DNA of 44,792 bases from Corallococcus exercitus. Lineage in GTDB: Bacteria > Myxococcota > Myxococcia > Myxococcales > Myxococcaceae. The notes beneath the pieces are model-generated. The model searched no databases and was not told where the DNA came from. It saw only the letters and a program-made list of their open reading frames with translations. The DNA is taken from the NCBI RefSeq assembly GCF_003611585.1, contig NZ_RAVW01000022.1:1-44792 (forward strand), read 5' to 3'. Position numbers and translations under genes: made by a program. Position 1 is the first letter of the stretch. Each line of letters starts with the position of its first letter. Positions 16,201 through 24,326 of this stretch are shown in pieces.

Positions 16201-16776
16201 CACCAGCCAGCGTCCATCCGGGGAGAAGGTGGGGCTGGTCAGGTTGCGCTCGAGCAGGGGCGTCACGTGCCATGCGGCCCCCAAGGCGACCTTCGACAGC
16301 CGCAGGTCGCCCTGGATGGTCGCGCGGCTCACCAGCGCGATGTGCGTGTCGTCGATCCACTCCGCCTGCAGCGCGCTGGTCTCCTCTTCCAGGCAGCGGC
16401 GCTCCTTCGCCTCCGGCAGCTCGCGCACGCAGAGCTGGCCGCCGGCCTGGGTCCGGAACGAGATGTAGAGCAGCTGCTTGCCGTCGGGGCTGATGCGCGG
16501 CCACGTCACGTCCGCGCCTTCGTCGAAGAGGCGGCGCTCGCGGCCCTTCTCCAGGTCCTGGACGAAGACCTCCGTCGCGATGTCCCGGTTGGACACGAAC
16601 AGCAGCGAGTTCTCGTCGGGCCCCAGCTGCCCCAGGAACTGATCCCCCATGCCCACGGTGAGCCGCTCGGGCTGGCGTATGCCTCCGTCGTTCTCGTCGT
16701 CCTGTGCCCAGGCGTCGCTCGCGACGAGGACGGCGAGGGCCAGGACCCAGGGGGCTCCCCAGGGGGCTCGGAGCAT
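13276..16776 (-). CDS. Secreted PD40 beta-propeller plus TPR protein
   Basis: 1,166 residues with a Sec signal (hydrophobic VLALAVLVASDAWA, cleaved before QDDEND). Residues about 35-330 are TolB-like PD40 blades (VTWPRISPDGKQLLYISF near 90-107, PTFSPDGRWLVYVPV, QPVFARDGRSLYVVQFF). One blade holds a 12-residue EF-hand-type loop, DSNGDGEIDASD (258-269). From about 340 to the end the protein is helical repeats of TPR type (for example LGNHHIALGYLDERD-like and YNLAAGRFDQALALYDRAL units). The ATG shares a base with the stop of the upstream gene (TGATG), so translation is coupled. This makes it the third gene of the AsmA-like / DUF1318 operon. A periplasmic scaffold that supports envelope assembly is the best guess. 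Confidence 0.8.
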   Translation of the reverse strand: MLRAPWGAPWVLALAVLVASDAWAQDDENDGGIRQPERLTVGMGDQFLGQLGPDENSLLFVSNRDIATEVFVQDLEKGRERRLFDEGADVTWPRISPDGKQLLYISFRTQAGGQLCVRELPEAKERRCLEEETSALQAEWIDDTHIALVSRATIQGDLRLSKVALGAAWHVTPLLERNLTSPTFSPDGRWLVYVPVERSVRQVGPGFAARAAPHLEAVRLDVPGAAPVPLTLDIPGKTGQPVFARDGRSLYVVQFFTDSNGDGEIDASDSGVLFRVPFSPERDDAPAQATATSPDQLTSQGWNCEYPSPTAASLITTCSRGQSLDVYRLPLDGQVPGEWDVPRLNEELGMVGRRADQLLLYRQRLLLEKRPKLRRLLMMRLSQLHLAYGDFDAADFYARHMHSVEDPATAGLSEPLRLLIAHRRALKERDRGRMVDELQEAERQRMAALDPAAAPSPPSAVYQHVLRSELAQSAGDFTLARQELEAAQLTDTTPRAVLEAWYEQADALYRELDDREALAAAGLQLSRNKVFKADDQLDFARAAVRALYRGRPWAEADATLAQALAAEPPGTPYAFALELGRRVNALHEERPPRPVRDALVAFYKQQQDPLRRRVVVQDTAERAASLGADGVMEDLATLYIDDTPPGTEERRRAERLFRRALLGRAYRRMGRDRMDEARADFDLVTRRTGSLESAVESMSLRLRAGVAPEVVMKEVTTEVPSKAKSLSHFVKAYVTTRRLSKLDDDAHAQAVKTGLAELRAAWQELKNQREVQALMGAIHHEDFLRGHNPAAAERANRHYLVALDLVRNNPRYKAMILGALGLLHTQVGNHHIALGYLDERDKLPYADSAAGLSVSLARARALLHVNREAEAAQSAEKALAMVEAAPKLARFIPLVMDRAALYNLAAGRFDQALALYDRALPGIEASPRDEQGLRNRLVMRLARCAAALGADKPQRTLEDLDQVDRELATPAVRATLKQAHATPAFVHRAYRIIAAGLRANAETRLGRMDAAARALEQRRALFLEQFDESDRDEDIRAVTLAELRLAENAVDRRNPAQAAQWLGKALEHADSLMARTHAPVDAGQLDVLWFAAQLQSEDKTRMPFDVPQRMSQARRTLIEQRDPAWRVWLAWFNIYLALSGTEGSLPVAAEKPDATQDARTEAEHIR

Positions 16777-17315
16777 CAGCACTTCTTCTCCCCCCAGGTG
16801 CCGTCAGCGGCTTCCACCCAGCCGCCGCAGACGACACCTTCCGCGTGCGCCTGCTGCCAGTTCTGGCGCAGCGTCTCTTCCGGCACGCCAGGGCGCACGG
16901 TCCGCATCCACTGCCACAGCTGACGCCGGGCCCGGTTCACCCGCTCCACCATGGCGGCGTCGTCCGCCGACACGCGTCCGGCCTGGCACTGCTTGCGGGT
17001 GACCACCAGCAGCCCGTCCTTGCCCTCGCCCACGCAGTGACGCCGCACCAGGTCGTCCACGCGGTCCGCCTGCGTCTTGCCCAGGTTCTCCACCAGCGGC
17101 GGGGGCTGGATGCCCAGGTCCTCCAGCTGGTTGGGCGTCAGCGGCACCGGCGTGGGGTTCATGCCCGCTCTCGCGAGCCGCTGCTCCACGTCCTTGTACG
17201 AGCCGGCGGCCTGCTCCTCGAGCGCCGTCGCCCGGTCCACCATGACGATCTCCGGCGCGCTGATGCACCCGGGAGCGGCGAGGGCGGCCATGAGCAGCAA
17301 TCCACGGCGTGTCAT
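16776..17315 (-). CDS. DUF1318 (YdbL-like) lipoprotein
   Basis: 179 residues with a lipoprotein-type signal (ALAAPGC, Cys17). Downstream are an EIVMVDRATALEEQAAGSY segment and then a YdbL/DUF1318-type region: VGEGKDGLLVV near 95-105 and a charged helix DDAAMVERVNRARRQLWQWM near 118-137. In E. coli, ydbL sits last in ydbH-ynbE-ydbL, where YdbH is an AsmA-like protein spanning the periplasm and YnbE is a small lipoprotein. Here the protein directly follows an AsmA-like giant with an ATGA overlap, and it is itself lipidated, so it may combine YnbE-like anchoring with the YdbL domain. The domain call is from memory of the motif. Confidence 0.7.
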   Translation of the reverse strand: MTRRGLLLMAALAAPGCISAPEIVMVDRATALEEQAAGSYKDVEQRLARAGMNPTPVPLTPNQLEDLGIQPPPLVENLGKTQADRVDDLVRRHCVGEGKDGLLVVTRKQCQAGRVSADDAAMVERVNRARRQLWQWMRTVRPGVPEETLRQNWQQAHAEGVVCGGWVEAADGTWGEKKC

Positions 17316-20300
17316 GGCAGAGCCTCCGGAGGGAACATGGTGGTGATGGCGCGGTCGACGATGGGGCCCAGGGGGATGCCCCGGATCTCATCGATGCTGA
17401 CCAGCCTGGCCAGTCCGCCCATGGTGATGAGCAGGCTGCCAAAGCCCTGCTTGAAGCTCACGCGCACGTGCTCCGGATAGCCCAGGCTCAACGCGTAGCG
17501 GACGCGGTTGGTGGCGGGGTCGGCGTGGCGCGGGTCCTCCAGGTCGAGCAGGTCCAGGAGGTGGCGGTTGCCGATGCGCAGGATCTCCGCGCGCCCGTTG
17601 ATGCTGCGGTCCCTGGCGGAGATGACCATGGCGGCGTTGCCGTCGAAGGGCTCGCCCCGGGAGGACTTCACGCCTGTCGCCCGCACGTGGGCCTCCATCG
17701 TGGAGTTCTTGCCCTGATAGTTCAGCATGCACTGGCCGGTGATCCGCCCTCCGCGGACGCCCATCTCCAGCTGGCTCATGGAGAACACGTTCTGGTTGAT
17801 GGCCAGGTTGCCCGCCAGGGGCGCGATGGTCATCCACGGCGTGGTGATGCGGTCCGCGGACAGGAAGCCGCTGCGCGTGAGCAGCGGGTGCTGATCCGCG
17901 AAGCGCAGCATCGAGTACGGATTGACGTCCAGGTCGTTCAGGAGCCGCACCCCGTCCTGGGAGACCTCCACGTTCTCCGTCAGCGGCACGTCGCCGTTGA
18001 GCGTCTCCACGGCGATGCCGGACTCGGGCATCCGCACGTTCACGTCCTGGAGCTTGAGGTTGGAGACGGTGCGGAAGACCACCAGGTCCGGTGACGCCAC
18101 GCGGAAGTCCACCGTGGCCTTGCCGCTGCTCTCCACCTGTCCCGGCCGCGCGAGGTGGGCCAGGTCCTGCTCCAGCGAGCCCCTCAGCCCCATGCGCTGC
18201 TGGTCGTTGCTCAGGTCCAGGCGGCCCTGCATCTTCAACTGCGTCTGGGTGCCTCCGTTGGACAGCCGCAGGTCCGGGATGCGGATGACGCCGGCGGGCG
18301 TGCGCAGGACGGAGAACGACGCCTCCACGTCCTGGACGGGGTAGGGCAGCGCCGGCTTCTGTTCGAGCGAGCGGACCTTCACGCGCTGCTTCAGCTCGAT
18401 GTCGCCCTTCTCCCATTGGTCGGTGAAGGTGGCGGTGCTGTCGCTGGAGAGGTCCGCGAAGGTCAGCCGGCGCTCGTTCCTGCTGACGGTGAGCTTCTCC
18501 ACCGCGAGGGTCGTGTGGACGGTTCGCTTGGAACCCTCGGCGTGGGATTCACCCTGCCAGCGCAGGGCGGGGACGTTGAGGGTCTGGTCCGCCTGCTTCC
18601 AGCGCACGCCGCGCAGGTCCACCTGGGCCTTGCCCTCGAAGCTGGCGGCGCGCGGGGGCATGGCGGCCAGGCGGACGGTGCCGTCGGAGCCGAGGTGCGT
18701 GATGAGGCCGGTCAGGGTGCCGTGCAGCTCGCCGGTCATCGCGAGCTTCGAAGGGTCCACTTCCGGGGGGACCCGCGCCTTGGCCAGGAGCGGCGACAGC
18801 GGGCCCAGGGGCGGGAAGTCGCCCGTCACGTCCAAGCGGAGCGCGCGGGTCTTCCGGTTGAACGCCAGCGCCGCGTTCGCGGCGACCTTCAGGCCGGTGT
18901 GGCCGGTGAGCCCCAGCTGGAGCGCGAGGTTCCTGCGGTCGACGTCGAACGTCAGCGTCTGGTGCTGGGCGCCCGCGTCCGTCTCTCCGATGCGCAGCCC
19001 TTCGACCCGCAGGTCCAGGTCTCCCTTGTGCTTCCAGTCATCCCCTTGCGAACGCAACACGATGGCGGCACTGCCCGCGGACACGTCGTCCCAGCCCGGC
19101 CGTTGCAGGCTCAGCTCCGTGCGGTGGTCCACGCGAGGCGAGGGCGCGAAGAGGGCCATCACCTTGCCCTTGGAGGCCAGTGTCACGGCCAGCTGCTTCC
19201 AGGGAAGCCGTGCGGCGACGTCATCCGGGATGAAGGGCCGGGCGGCGACGAGGTCCGGCGTCTGGACGTCCAGCATGTACGCCACGTCGTCGGTCCCCTT
19301 CGTGGCGTCCAACGACGCGTGCAGCGTGCCCACGTCCAGCTCCATCCGCGCGCGGGCCTTGCTGAGGCGGGGCTCCTCCATCGTGGGAAAGGCGTCCGTC
19401 ACGTGGAGTTGCACGCGCGCGGGACCCTTCAGCACCTCGCGGCCGTCGGTGGTGACCACCCGGAGCGTCTCCACGGGCAGGTCCGCCTTCAGCGCGAAGG
19501 GGGGCTTCGCCGTCAGCGGCACCTGGAGCTGGAAGCCCAGGCGCTCCGCGGTCGCGCGGAGCCCGGAGGCACGGACGTCCAACACATCCATCCTGGCGGA
19601 CAGCGCCGCGTCTCCCGCCACCCGGAAGGGCGAGGCGAGGTCGGGCCGCAGCTGGCGTCCCGTCAGCTCACCGGAGGCCTGCGGAACGCGGAGCGGGGTG
19701 GCGCCCCCGACGTCGAGCTTCTGGAGCGCGAACGTGAGCCGGGTGGCCAGACCCCGCGGCGCATCCGGGGTCGCCGTCAGCGAGACGCGTCCACCGCCGA
19801 GCTCCACCCGGAGCGCCTCCTGGACGAAGAGGAGCTGCGCCACGTCCACGTCCAGCCCGAACCGACCCTGGGCTCCCAGCTGGGGCACGTCGCTGAGCGT
19901 GACCTCCTGGGCCTCCAGGTGCACCTTGCCGCTCTTGAGCGTGAACGGCACCAGGTCCGCGGGGATCCACCGCAGCAGCCGTCCAAGGTCCACGTCCGCA
20001 AGGGCTCGCGTCAGGACGGGCGGGACCTCCGCTGAATCCGGAAGCACCCCCTGGGCCTGCACCTCCGCGCTGTCGGTCAGCTGCGTGCGGTCCAGCTCGA
20101 GGGTGGTGAGTTGCTTCGTCGCATCGAACTTCGCCGTCACCGCGCCGTGCAGCAGCGAGCGGAGCGCGAAGCGGGAGTCGAAGGTCTGCCTCGCGACGTC
20201 CAGGTCCACCTTCACGTGCGCGGCGGCCGCGTCCGCTTCCACCGCCAGGGCCAGCTCCAGCAGGGCTTCGGCGGAAGGGACCGCCGGGCCTTCGCGGTTC

Positions 20301-20995
20301 AGCGTCAGGGCCAGGGGCTTCCCGGTGTGGCCCAGGTCCACGAGGAGCTTCCAGCCCTGAGCCTGGGGCTTCGCGTCGATTCCGGCCTGAAGCCCTCGCA
20401 GCGACCAGCGGTCCACCACCGCACCGCCCTGGACGCGGGCATACGTCAGCGACACGCCTGACAGCTCGATGCTTCGGACGGGGAGCGGTGTGCCGAAGAC
20501 GTCCGCGACCTGCCGGGAGGGGCCGGGGGATGCTTCATCGAGCGGTTCGGGCTCCGGCGGTTTGGTCAGGTTCGTGAGGGACGTGGTGCCCTTGTCATCC
20601 GCGACCAGGACGACGGTCGCGTCCCGCACCACCACGCGCTCCACCCGGACCGGCCCGTTCACCAGCGCCCCGAACGACCATGACGCCTCCAGCGTGCCGA
20701 CGCGCAGCAGCTCGGGGGCGACGGCCTGGAACGGCGGTGGGGTCCACACGACCAATCCTTCCAGGCGCAGCCCGGAGAGCACGTCGATGCGCGCCGTCTG
20801 GTAGTCCAGCCGCACGCCCGTTGCCGCTTCCACCTGGGCGACGATGCGCGGCTTCAGCCAGGAGTGGTCGAGGTGGTGCAACGCGGTCACGACCGCGACC
20901 AGCAGGAGCACGAACGTCGCGAGAATGATCAGGAGCGCGCCGGCGATGATTCGCGTCAACCGCCGACGAGGCCGTCCAGCACCGGGGGAGTCCAT
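17312..20995 (-). CDS. AsmA-like / YdbH-type giant envelope protein
   Basis: 1,227 residues. A basic N-terminus is followed by one membrane helix (about 15-37, IIAGALLIILATFVLLLVAV), then ...LDHSWLKPRIVAQVEAATGVRLDYQTARIDVLSGLRLEGL, the typical start of AsmA/TamB/YhdP-like proteins. The rest is long stretches of beta-strand-rich sequence without motifs, as expected for the hydrophobic groove that carries phospholipids between inner and outer membranes. The stop overlaps the DUF1318 lipoprotein start (ATGA), matching the E. coli ydbH operon logic. The start ATG at 20995 is preceded only by a weak CGGAAC. Function in lipid transport is inferred from fold and neighbours, not from residues. Confidence 0.75.
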   Translation of the reverse strand: MDSPGAGRPRRRLTRIIAGALLIILATFVLLLVAVVTALHHLDHSWLKPRIVAQVEAATGVRLDYQTARIDVLSGLRLEGLVVWTPPPFQAVAPELLRVGTLEASWSFGALVNGPVRVERVVVRDATVVLVADDKGTTSLTNLTKPPEPEPLDEASPGPSRQVADVFGTPLPVRSIELSGVSLTYARVQGGAVVDRWSLRGLQAGIDAKPQAQGWKLLVDLGHTGKPLALTLNREGPAVPSAEALLELALAVEADAAAAHVKVDLDVARQTFDSRFALRSLLHGAVTAKFDATKQLTTLELDRTQLTDSAEVQAQGVLPDSAEVPPVLTRALADVDLGRLLRWIPADLVPFTLKSGKVHLEAQEVTLSDVPQLGAQGRFGLDVDVAQLLFVQEALRVELGGGRVSLTATPDAPRGLATRLTFALQKLDVGGATPLRVPQASGELTGRQLRPDLASPFRVAGDAALSARMDVLDVRASGLRATAERLGFQLQVPLTAKPPFALKADLPVETLRVVTTDGREVLKGPARVQLHVTDAFPTMEEPRLSKARARMELDVGTLHASLDATKGTDDVAYMLDVQTPDLVAARPFIPDDVAARLPWKQLAVTLASKGKVMALFAPSPRVDHRTELSLQRPGWDDVSAGSAAIVLRSQGDDWKHKGDLDLRVEGLRIGETDAGAQHQTLTFDVDRRNLALQLGLTGHTGLKVAANAALAFNRKTRALRLDVTGDFPPLGPLSPLLAKARVPPEVDPSKLAMTGELHGTLTGLITHLGSDGTVRLAAMPPRAASFEGKAQVDLRGVRWKQADQTLNVPALRWQGESHAEGSKRTVHTTLAVEKLTVSRNERRLTFADLSSDSTATFTDQWEKGDIELKQRVKVRSLEQKPALPYPVQDVEASFSVLRTPAGVIRIPDLRLSNGGTQTQLKMQGRLDLSNDQQRMGLRGSLEQDLAHLARPGQVESSGKATVDFRVASPDLVVFRTVSNLKLQDVNVRMPESGIAVETLNGDVPLTENVEVSQDGVRLLNDLDVNPYSMLRFADQHPLLTRSGFLSADRITTPWMTIAPLAGNLAINQNVFSMSQLEMGVRGGRITGQCMLNYQGKNSTMEAHVRATGVKSSRGEPFDGNAAMVISARDRSINGRAEILRIGNRHLLDLLDLEDPRHADPATNRVRYALSLGYPEHVRVSFKQGFGSLLITMGGLARLVSIDEIRGIPLGPIVDRAITTMFPPEALP

Positions 20996-21096
20996 GAAGT
21001 TCCGTCGAGGCGACCGGCCAGCCCCCTCCTAGCATGTGGCGGAATCGGGCTTCAATCCGAGGACGCCTCGCGCGGGCCCGCCGCCCGGGCGCCGCT

Positions 21097-21873
21097 TCAA
21101 CCGAAGCTGGACGAAGTCATTCCCGCGGTGCCGCCCGCCAGGGGCTTGTAGGGGAAGTAGAGGTTGCGCACGAAGCGGGTGAACACGTGCTCCTCGTTCC
21201 ACCGCTGGCGGGCCATGCCGTACACGCCGGGTGCGCGCAGGTCGTGCTCGGAGACGCCGGTGACGAACTCGCGCTCGCTGTAGATGGCGAAGACCTCGTC
21301 CACCGCCGCGCGGCTGCGGTACGTGCGGAGCATCGTGCGGTAGATGAGTTCGCTCTCCTTCTGCGTGAAGGCCAACCCCTGGATGGCGTGCGCCATCTCG
21401 TGGAAGACCAGGTACTGCTCTGACTCCAGCCGGTCCTGGCGCAGCGCGATCCTGGCCCGGGGCCAGTCCGGGTGGTCCCAGAACAGGCCCGCGGCCTGCG
21501 GGGACACCGCGCGGGGATAGCCGTACTTCGCCAGCGTGTGCCCGGGGGGAATCAGCTCCAGCGTCAGGGGCCGCGCGGCCTCCATCCGAGCGATGAGCTG
21601 GAGGTTGCCGGCGAGCTGCCGGGCGATCTCCTCCTGCACCCGCTTCACCTGCGCCGCCGGGGCGCCGTACGGCTTGAGCTCCAGCTTCGCGCTCACATAG
21701 GCGCGGGCCTTCGCGGGGCCTTCCGCGGGAGGACGGCCCGCGCGCGATTCGAAGACGTCGCCTCCCTCCAGCAAGGTGAAGGCGCTCAGCGGCTGCTTGA
21801 GCCCGACCTCCGCCGCCAGCGGGGTGACGTCCGGCGTGGAGCCGTCCAGCGTCTCGTAGCGTTCCGGGGTCAT
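21097..21873 (-). CDS. Putative zinc metallopeptidase (HExxH)
   Basis: 258 residues. HEMAH at 158-162 (in YLVFHEMAHAIQGL) is a zinc-binding HExxH, and Glu193 or Glu200 in AVDEVFAIYSEREF is a good candidate third ligand, making a gluzincin. No signal peptide. The family is not recognised: it lacks the usual surroundings of thermolysin, ImmA or MtfA peptidases. The start (ATG at 21873) is four bases after the stop of the lipoprotein gene, implying coupling. A longer frame to 22131 runs antisense-like through the lipoprotein gene in another phase and was discarded. The region between this gene and the AsmA-like start is about 100 bases. Confidence 0.65.
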   Translation of the reverse strand: MTPERYETLDGSTPDVTPLAAEVGLKQPLSAFTLLEGGDVFESRAGRPPAEGPAKARAYVSAKLELKPYGAPAAQVKRVQEEIARQLAGNLQLIARMEAARPLTLELIPPGHTLAKYGYPRAVSPQAAGLFWDHPDWPRARIALRQDRLESEQYLVFHEMAHAIQGLAFTQKESELIYRTMLRTYRSRAAVDEVFAIYSEREFVTGVSEHDLRAPGVYGMARQRWNEEHVFTRFVRNLYFPYKPLAGGTAGMTSSSFG

Positions 21874-21877
21874 GGGC

Positions 21878-22138
21878 TCAGGTGCAGGTCTTCGCCTGCT
21901 GGTTGCAGGAGTTGGTACAGGCCGGCGTCTGGGTATCGGGGGTGAGCCGCTCGGCGTGGCCCTGCACGGAGTCCGGCGGCTGCCGCGAGGGGGGGAGGGA
22001 AGACGCCTTGCAGCTGTTGAGACAGGCGTCGTACCGGTCACGGCAGGACGGCGTGAGGTTCGACGTGTCGAGCGTCGCGCAACCGGACAGCAGCGACAGC
22101 GCGGCCGCGAGAAGGGGGATGCCACGGACAAGGTTCAT
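21878..22138 (-). CDS. Small Cys-rich lipoprotein
   Basis: 86 residues with a perfect lipobox (SLLSGC, Cys20). The mature part has six further cysteines, in two clusters: C..RYDACLNSC near residue 34-44 and CTNSCNQQAKTC at the end. Each cluster has C-x3-C spacing that suggests a helical hairpin with disulfides. The middle is polar and Pro-rich. It is translationally linked to the HExxH peptidase gene, so it may be its anchor, inhibitor or substrate; that is inference from spacing alone. No family recognised. Confidence 0.7.
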   Translation of the reverse strand: MNLVRGIPLLAAALSLLSGCATLDTSNLTPSCRDRYDACLNSCKASSLPPSRQPPDSVQGHAERLTPDTQTPACTNSCNQQAKTCT

Positions 22139-22228
22139 GCCCGGAGTCTAGGCTGGGGAACCCCGGCGGATCATCCGTGCCGGCCCATGAAGGTCCGCGA
22201 TGGAAATGGTGGATGTATGGGTTGCCGC

Positions 22229-24115
22229 TCACGGCTTCCGGGCAGACAACCGCCCTCGCGACCTGGAGGCTCCGCCCAGCAACCAGGCCGCCCAGAGCAG
22301 ACCTCCCGCGACCGCCGCTGAACCTCCCGGGCCCGCGCCACAGCCGCCCACCGCCGCGTTCGTGCCCGGAGCCACCTGCCCGCTCTGGGACGGCGCCTCC
22401 ACCAGCCCCGGAGTCGCGCCCATTCGCGGCGCGAGGGGGTTGCCTTCGGTCAGCTCCTGGTAGCGCTGGATGAGCCGCAGCCGCGCCGCATCGAACGCGG
22501 CGCCGTCGTCCGGCACCCGCCACGCGGTGGGCATCAGCTCCCGCGCCACCTTCCGCGCGAAGTCCGGGTCGCCCGCGTCGCTCACCGCCTTGAGCCACTC
22601 ATAGTCCTGCATGCCCTGGCGGATGAGCTTCAGCCGCAGCGACGCCACCGGCACGTCCGTCAGCCCGCCAATGACAGACGGGGTGCCCGGGTAGAACAGC
22701 GTCCCGTCCCCATTGCCATTGAAGTGGTACTGGTCCGTCCACGCCGTGGGGAGCATGCCCGCTGTCTCGTAATACAGCTCACCCTTGCCGCCATGGAGGA
22801 AGGTCAGCCACTCCATCGCGCGCGCCTTCGCCGCGGAGCGGTCCACCAGGTATGACGGCCAGCCCGACCCCGGCTGGTTCTCCGGCATGCTGCTCCCCGG
22901 CGGGCAGCCGTGGCTCATGCAACTCTGATACGTCCACAGCTCCGTTCCAGGACGTGAAAGGAAGCCCGTGTACGTCGCGCCCTGGTCCCCCACGAAGCCC
23001 GGCTCCGTGCCGTCCAGGTGGTTCACCAGCGGCACCACGACGTCCACCAGGGACTCCAGGCCGTTGTTCTTCAATTGGAGGGAGTTCGTCGTCAGCATTG
23101 TGCGAAGGCCGGGCGCGACCTGCCGCACCAGTTCCCCCGCGGCGTGCACCTGCTCGAACGTCGAACCGTGGGGCGGCTCGTCGCCAATCTGGATGAAGCC
23201 CTGGCCCAGCCAGCCGCGCTGCCGCAGGTGCTCGGTGAAGTCGCGCAGGTCCTCGGCGATGAGCGGGCCTTCATATTCCAGGCTCGTCATCCGCGCGCCG
23301 GACAGCCGCGTGGGCGAGGTGCCATCCAGGTAGGGGCCCCACGTCGCGTCGAAGTCGCTCCACTCCGGCGGCCAGGGCGCGCGCAGGAAGATGCTGGGCA
23401 GCGTGAGGCGGTGCTCCAGCGCCATCTGCTGGTAGCGCGTGAGCAGCGATTGCAGTTCGCTGGAAGAACAGTTGTCCCGGCCCATGTGCGCGCGGCATAC
23501 CTGCACCGGCGACAGCAGGAACGCCGTGGACAGCGAGGACGTGCCCGGCATCACCGCGTCCACCACGGTCAGCCTCGCCGTCACCTGCCGCTGGAAGCCT
23601 CCATCCGCCTCCACCGTCACCGTGCCCGTGTACTCGCCGGGCGGTGCATCCCGGGGCACGTGCACGTCCACCCAGATGGCGCGAGCCTCGTTGACGGGCA
23701 CGTCGAAGGGGAAGGCATTGCGCGTCTCCCGGGCGACCTCGTCCGTGTCAGGCACCAGCCCGTCTGGCCACCGCCCCACCGCCTGCCCGGGCACGGACGC
23801 CTGCCGCGTCGTGAGGTACGCCTCCCGGTACAGCGTCACGTCCGGCCCCGTGAGCATCCCAGGCCCTTCCAGCGCGGGCAGGCGGGCGCGCACGCCCCGC
23901 AGGCCGGCTTCACCGCCGTGCAGTGCCACCTGGAAGGAGGCGAACTCGTCGCGCGCGGCGGTGAGGCGCACCTCGGTGCTGCTCCCGGGGACGGTGGCGT
24001 CCGGCCGGACCTTCACCATCATCCCCTCGCCCCACACCGCGGGGCCCGCCGCGAACGCAGGCCAGGCCACGGACAACGACAGCAACGCGAGGCCGTACTG
24101 TTGAATCTTCACCAT
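22229..24115 (-). CDS. DUF4091 glycosidase-like protein with MYXO-CTERM-like tail
   Basis: 628 residues. A Sec signal is cleaved near FAAG (about 22), then a beta-sandwich domain (about 30-190) and a TIM-barrel-like part (about 195-450) with IGDEPP at 310-315, whose acid pair is typical of the catalytic centre in DUF4091/GH123-type proteins. The DUF4091 part follows near 465-545 (LTFLHGGKGELYYETAG ... RQGMQDYEWLKAV). The end (GGCGAGPGGSAAVAGGLLWAAWLLGGASRSRGR) has a Cys, a hydrophobic helix and Arg-rich tail, as in MYXO-CTERM sorting signals, so it is likely to reach the outer surface. Hexosaminidase-like activity is a family inference; the substrate is unknown. Confidence 0.8.
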   Translation of the reverse strand: MVKIQQYGLALLSLSVAWPAFAAGPAVWGEGMMVKVRPDATVPGSSTEVRLTAARDEFASFQVALHGGEAGLRGVRARLPALEGPGMLTGPDVTLYREAYLTTRQASVPGQAVGRWPDGLVPDTDEVARETRNAFPFDVPVNEARAIWVDVHVPRDAPPGEYTGTVTVEADGGFQRQVTARLTVVDAVMPGTSSLSTAFLLSPVQVCRAHMGRDNCSSSELQSLLTRYQQMALEHRLTLPSIFLRAPWPPEWSDFDATWGPYLDGTSPTRLSGARMTSLEYEGPLIAEDLRDFTEHLRQRGWLGQGFIQIGDEPPHGSTFEQVHAAGELVRQVAPGLRTMLTTNSLQLKNNGLESLVDVVVPLVNHLDGTEPGFVGDQGATYTGFLSRPGTELWTYQSCMSHGCPPGSSMPENQPGSGWPSYLVDRSAAKARAMEWLTFLHGGKGELYYETAGMLPTAWTDQYHFNGNGDGTLFYPGTPSVIGGLTDVPVASLRLKLIRQGMQDYEWLKAVSDAGDPDFARKVARELMPTAWRVPDDGAAFDAARLRLIQRYQELTEGNPLAPRMGATPGLVEAPSQSGQVAPGTNAAVGGCGAGPGGSAAVAGGLLWAAWLLGGASRSRGRLSARKP

Positions 24116-24326
24116 ACGAACGCAACGCGCACCGCCGGTGAAGGACTTCCAACGCCAGGCCCTTCGCCCCTCCCCGTCATCCAGGTTGGCCAGCCCTCCA
24201 GGGACGGGCTTCCATGGCTGGCGCGATGCGCTCCCTCGAACGGGATGGGTGGCGGATTACCCAGACATCCGGTGCTCATCCCTGTGTGCAATTGGGCCCG
24301 AGCGAAGGGTGGGCTATGAAGGCGCC

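Noticed and set aside
13147-16923. A 1,258-codon open frame on the plus strand
   Set aside because: It is the antisense shadow of the PD40-TPR gene; composition is Arg/Gln/Val-rich with no domain motifs, and it crosses the genes' overlap. High third-position G/C on the real strand keeps the opposite frame open.
18155-20360. Two long plus-strand frames (626 and 653 codons)
   Set aside because: Both are shadows of the AsmA-like gene; they overlap each other in different phases and show no fold pattern.
21874-22131. 5' extension of the HExxH peptidase frame
   Set aside because: It runs through the Cys-rich lipoprotein gene in another phase, with a Ser/Arg/Pro-rich translation; the ATG at 21873 after the lipoprotein stop is a better start.
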